Positions 13,180-14,579 of a stretch of DNA of 14,579 nucleotides are shown in pieces. Below the pieces are notes generated by a model that was given only the letters and a program-made list of their open reading frames with translations, was not told the origin of the DNA and made no database searches. Origin of the DNA: Lachnospiraceae bacterium (GTDB lineage Bacteria; Bacillota; Clostridia; Lachnospirales; Lachnospiraceae); the NCBI GenBank assembly GCA_900757195.1, contig CAAEMZ010000013.1, positions 1-14,579 of the forward strand, given 5' to 3'. Within the stretch, counting starts at the first letter, position 1. Each line of letters opens with the position of its first letter. The position numbers and the translations under genes were made by a program.

Positions 13180-14579
13180 TTACACTTCTTTGTAGTCTGC
13201 GTCAACTACATCATCGGACTGATAGCCTGTATTTGCGCCCTGGGATGGGTCTGCACCGCCATTCTGTCCTGCTGCGCCGGCAGCTTCATACATCTTTGTG
13301 AATACGCCCTGAGCGGATTCCATCAGTTTTTCTTTGGCTGCTTTGATTTCATCCACATCGGCATCAGACATGCTGTCGATGTTTGTTCTTTCAAGAAGTG
13401 CTTTCAGGCTGTCAACTTCGGCCTGAACTTTGGCTTTGTCATCCGCACTGACTTTGTCACCGACTTCTTTCAGAGCCTTTTCTGTCTGGAATACCATTGC
13501 ATCCGCGTCATTTCTTGCTTCAATGCCTTCTTTACGTTTCTTATCCTGAGCTTCGAATTCTGCCGCTTCTTTCACAGCCTTATCGATTTCAGCATCGGAC
13601 ATATTTGATCCTGCTGTAATGGTGATGTGCTGTTCTTTGCCTGTTCCCAGATCCTTTGCGGATACGTTAACAATACCGTTGGCATCAATATCGAAAGTTA
13701 CTTCGATCTGAGGGATACCACGTGGCGCCGGAGCGATTCCGTCTAACTGGAAACGTCCGAGGCTCTTATTATCTTTTGCAAACTGACGCTCACCCTGTAC
13801 AACGTTGATATCTACGGCTGTCTGATTATCGGCTGCTGTAGAGAAGATCTGGCTCTTCTTTGTAGGAATTGTTGTATTTCTGTCGATCAGATGTGTAGCG
13901 ATACCGCCCATTGTTTCGATAGACAGTGTCAGCGGTGTAACATCCAGAAGAAGGATGTCTCCGGCACCGGCATCGCCGGCTAATTTACCGCCCTGGATAG
14001 AAGCGCCGATAGCAACACATTCATCCGGATTCAGGTTTTTACTTGGTTCTTTGCCGGTCAACTGTTTTACTTTATCCTGTACGGCCGGGATACGTGTGGA
14101 ACCACCAACCAGGAGCACCTTGCTCAGTTCGGAAGCTGTGATGCCTGCGTCTCTGAGGGCATTCTGTACAGGAATAACTGTTCTTTCAACTAAATCTGCG
14201 GTTAATTCATCAAATTTTGCACGTGTCAGTGTCATTTCGAAATGTTTTGCACCTTCAGCCGTTGCTGTGATGAATGGCAGGTTAATGTTTGTATTTGTTG
14301 CGCTGGATAATTCTTTTTTAGCTTTTTCAGCAGCTTCTTTTAAACGCTGCATCGCCATTTTATCACCGGAAAGGTCTACCCCTTCTGTGCGTTTAAATTC
14401 ATCGATCATGTACTGGGTTAATTTGGCATCAAAATCATCACCGCCCAGGTGGTTGTCACCATGAGTTGCAAGCACTTCGATAACACCGTCGCCGATTTCA
14501 ATAACGGAAACATCGAATGTACCGCCGCCGAGGTCATATACCATAATCTTCTGTTCACTTTCATTATCAAGGCCGTAAG
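13180..14579 (-). CDS. dnaK: Molecular chaperone DnaK (Hsp70), C-terminal three quarters (5' end outside window)
   Basis: The open frame runs off the right edge: about 465 residues are present of the roughly 610-640 usual for DnaK. The visible part begins YGLDNESEQKI, just before the phosphate-2 motif MVYDLGGGTFDVSV of the nucleotide-binding domain. Then come GDNHLGGDDFD, the adenosine motif LLVGGSTRIPAVQ, the interdomain linker DILLLDV, and the substrate-binding domain starting TPLTLSIETMGG. QIEVTFDIDANGIVNVSAKD and the helical lid follow. The tail ends in the typical DDVVDADYKEV. The ATG at 14542-14544 is an internal Met, not the start. hrcA and grpE would be expected upstream, outside the window, with heat control through CIRCE/HrcA. 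Confidence 0.97.
   Translation of the reverse strand, partial: YGLDNESEQKIMVYDLGGGTFDVSVIEIGDGVIEVLATHGDNHLGGDDFDAKLTQYMIDEFKRTEGVDLSGDKMAMQRLKEAAEKAKKELSSATNTNINLPFITATAEGAKHFEMTLTRAKFDELTADLVERTVIPVQNALRDAGITASELSKVLLVGGSTRIPAVQDKVKQLTGKEPSKNLNPDECVAIGASIQGGKLAGDAGAGDILLLDVTPLTLSIETMGGIATHLIDRNTTIPTKKSQIFSTAADNQTAVDINVVQGERQFAKDNKSLGRFQLDGIAPAPRGIPQIEVTFDIDANGIVNVSAKDLGTGKEQHITITAGSNMSDAEIDKAVKEAAEFEAQDKKRKEGIEARNDADAMVFQTEKALKEVGDKVSADDKAKVQAEVDSLKALLERTNIDSMSDADVDEIKAAKEKLMESAQGVFTKMYEAAGAAGQNGGADPSQGANTGYQSDDVVDADYKEV

Noticed and set aside
14542..14544. ATG as the start of DnaK
   Set aside because: The frame continues upstream to the window edge with typical DnaK sequence (YGLDNESEQKI), so this is an internal methionine.

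Overview
The window is a stretch of housekeeping chromosome from a Gram-positive anaerobe of the Clostridia; a Lachnospiraceae-like organism fits best. This rests on gene content and order (dnaK-dnaJ-prmA-rsmE, ireB-ruvX-DUF1292, RNase J, YlbF family, TrmR/TrhP), on strong GGAGG-type ribosome binding sites, and on a ThiI without a rhodanese domain. It was judged by eye, without a database search. Fifteen of the sixteen genes lie on the minus strand; the exception is a small HPr-like gene at 7426-7656. I see no tRNA or rRNA genes, CRISPR arrays, insertion sequences or phage genes.

Region A (right end, 14579 down to 7718, minus strand) is the distal part of the heat-shock operon. It holds dnaK (5' end outside the window), a structured 110-bp intergenic region, dnaJ, prmA (ribosomal protein L11 methylase), rsmE (16S rRNA m3U1498 methylase), an IscS/NifS-type cysteine desulfurase and thiI. 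The last three genes are almost fused (1-nt gap, then a 1-nt overlap). The desulfurase and ThiI form the usual sulfur relay to 4-thiouridine at tRNA position 8. This pair and the HPr-like gene sit between rsmE and mtaB, which are adjacent in Bacillus subtilis.

Region B (7228-7717) carries the lone plus-strand gene. It encodes a 76-residue HPr-fold protein that keeps the Ser46-like region but lacks the phosphorylatable His15 motif. A TTGACT-17-TACTAT promoter precedes it and a GC-rich hairpin with a T-tract follows it, shared with the convergent thiI.

Region C (7227 down to 2912, minus strand) runs mtaB (ms2t6A37 tRNA methylthiotransferase), ireB, ruvX, a DUF1292 protein and RNase J. RNase J very probably starts at a TTG codon behind a strong GGAGGT, not at the upstream ATG.

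Region D (2911 down to 1, minus strand) is a separate operon: ylbF-like, a short MltG-like membrane protein without the catalytic domain, trmR, trhP and the first 37 codons of an MBL-fold hydrolase. It begins with a near-consensus promoter (TTGATA-17-TATAAT) whose -10 box lies inside a perfect 39-bp palindrome, an arrangement typical of a repressor operator. TrhP makes ho5U34 and TrmR methylates it to mo5U34, so the operon holds both late steps of one wobble-base modification.

Overall theme: protein folding, ribosome and tRNA modification (s4U8, ms2t6A37, mo5U34, m3U1498, L11 methylation) and RNA turnover. No clearly new system is present. The items most worth a second look are the palindromic promoter-operator, the His-less HPr, the catalytic-domain-less MltG and the dnaK-dnaJ stem-loop.
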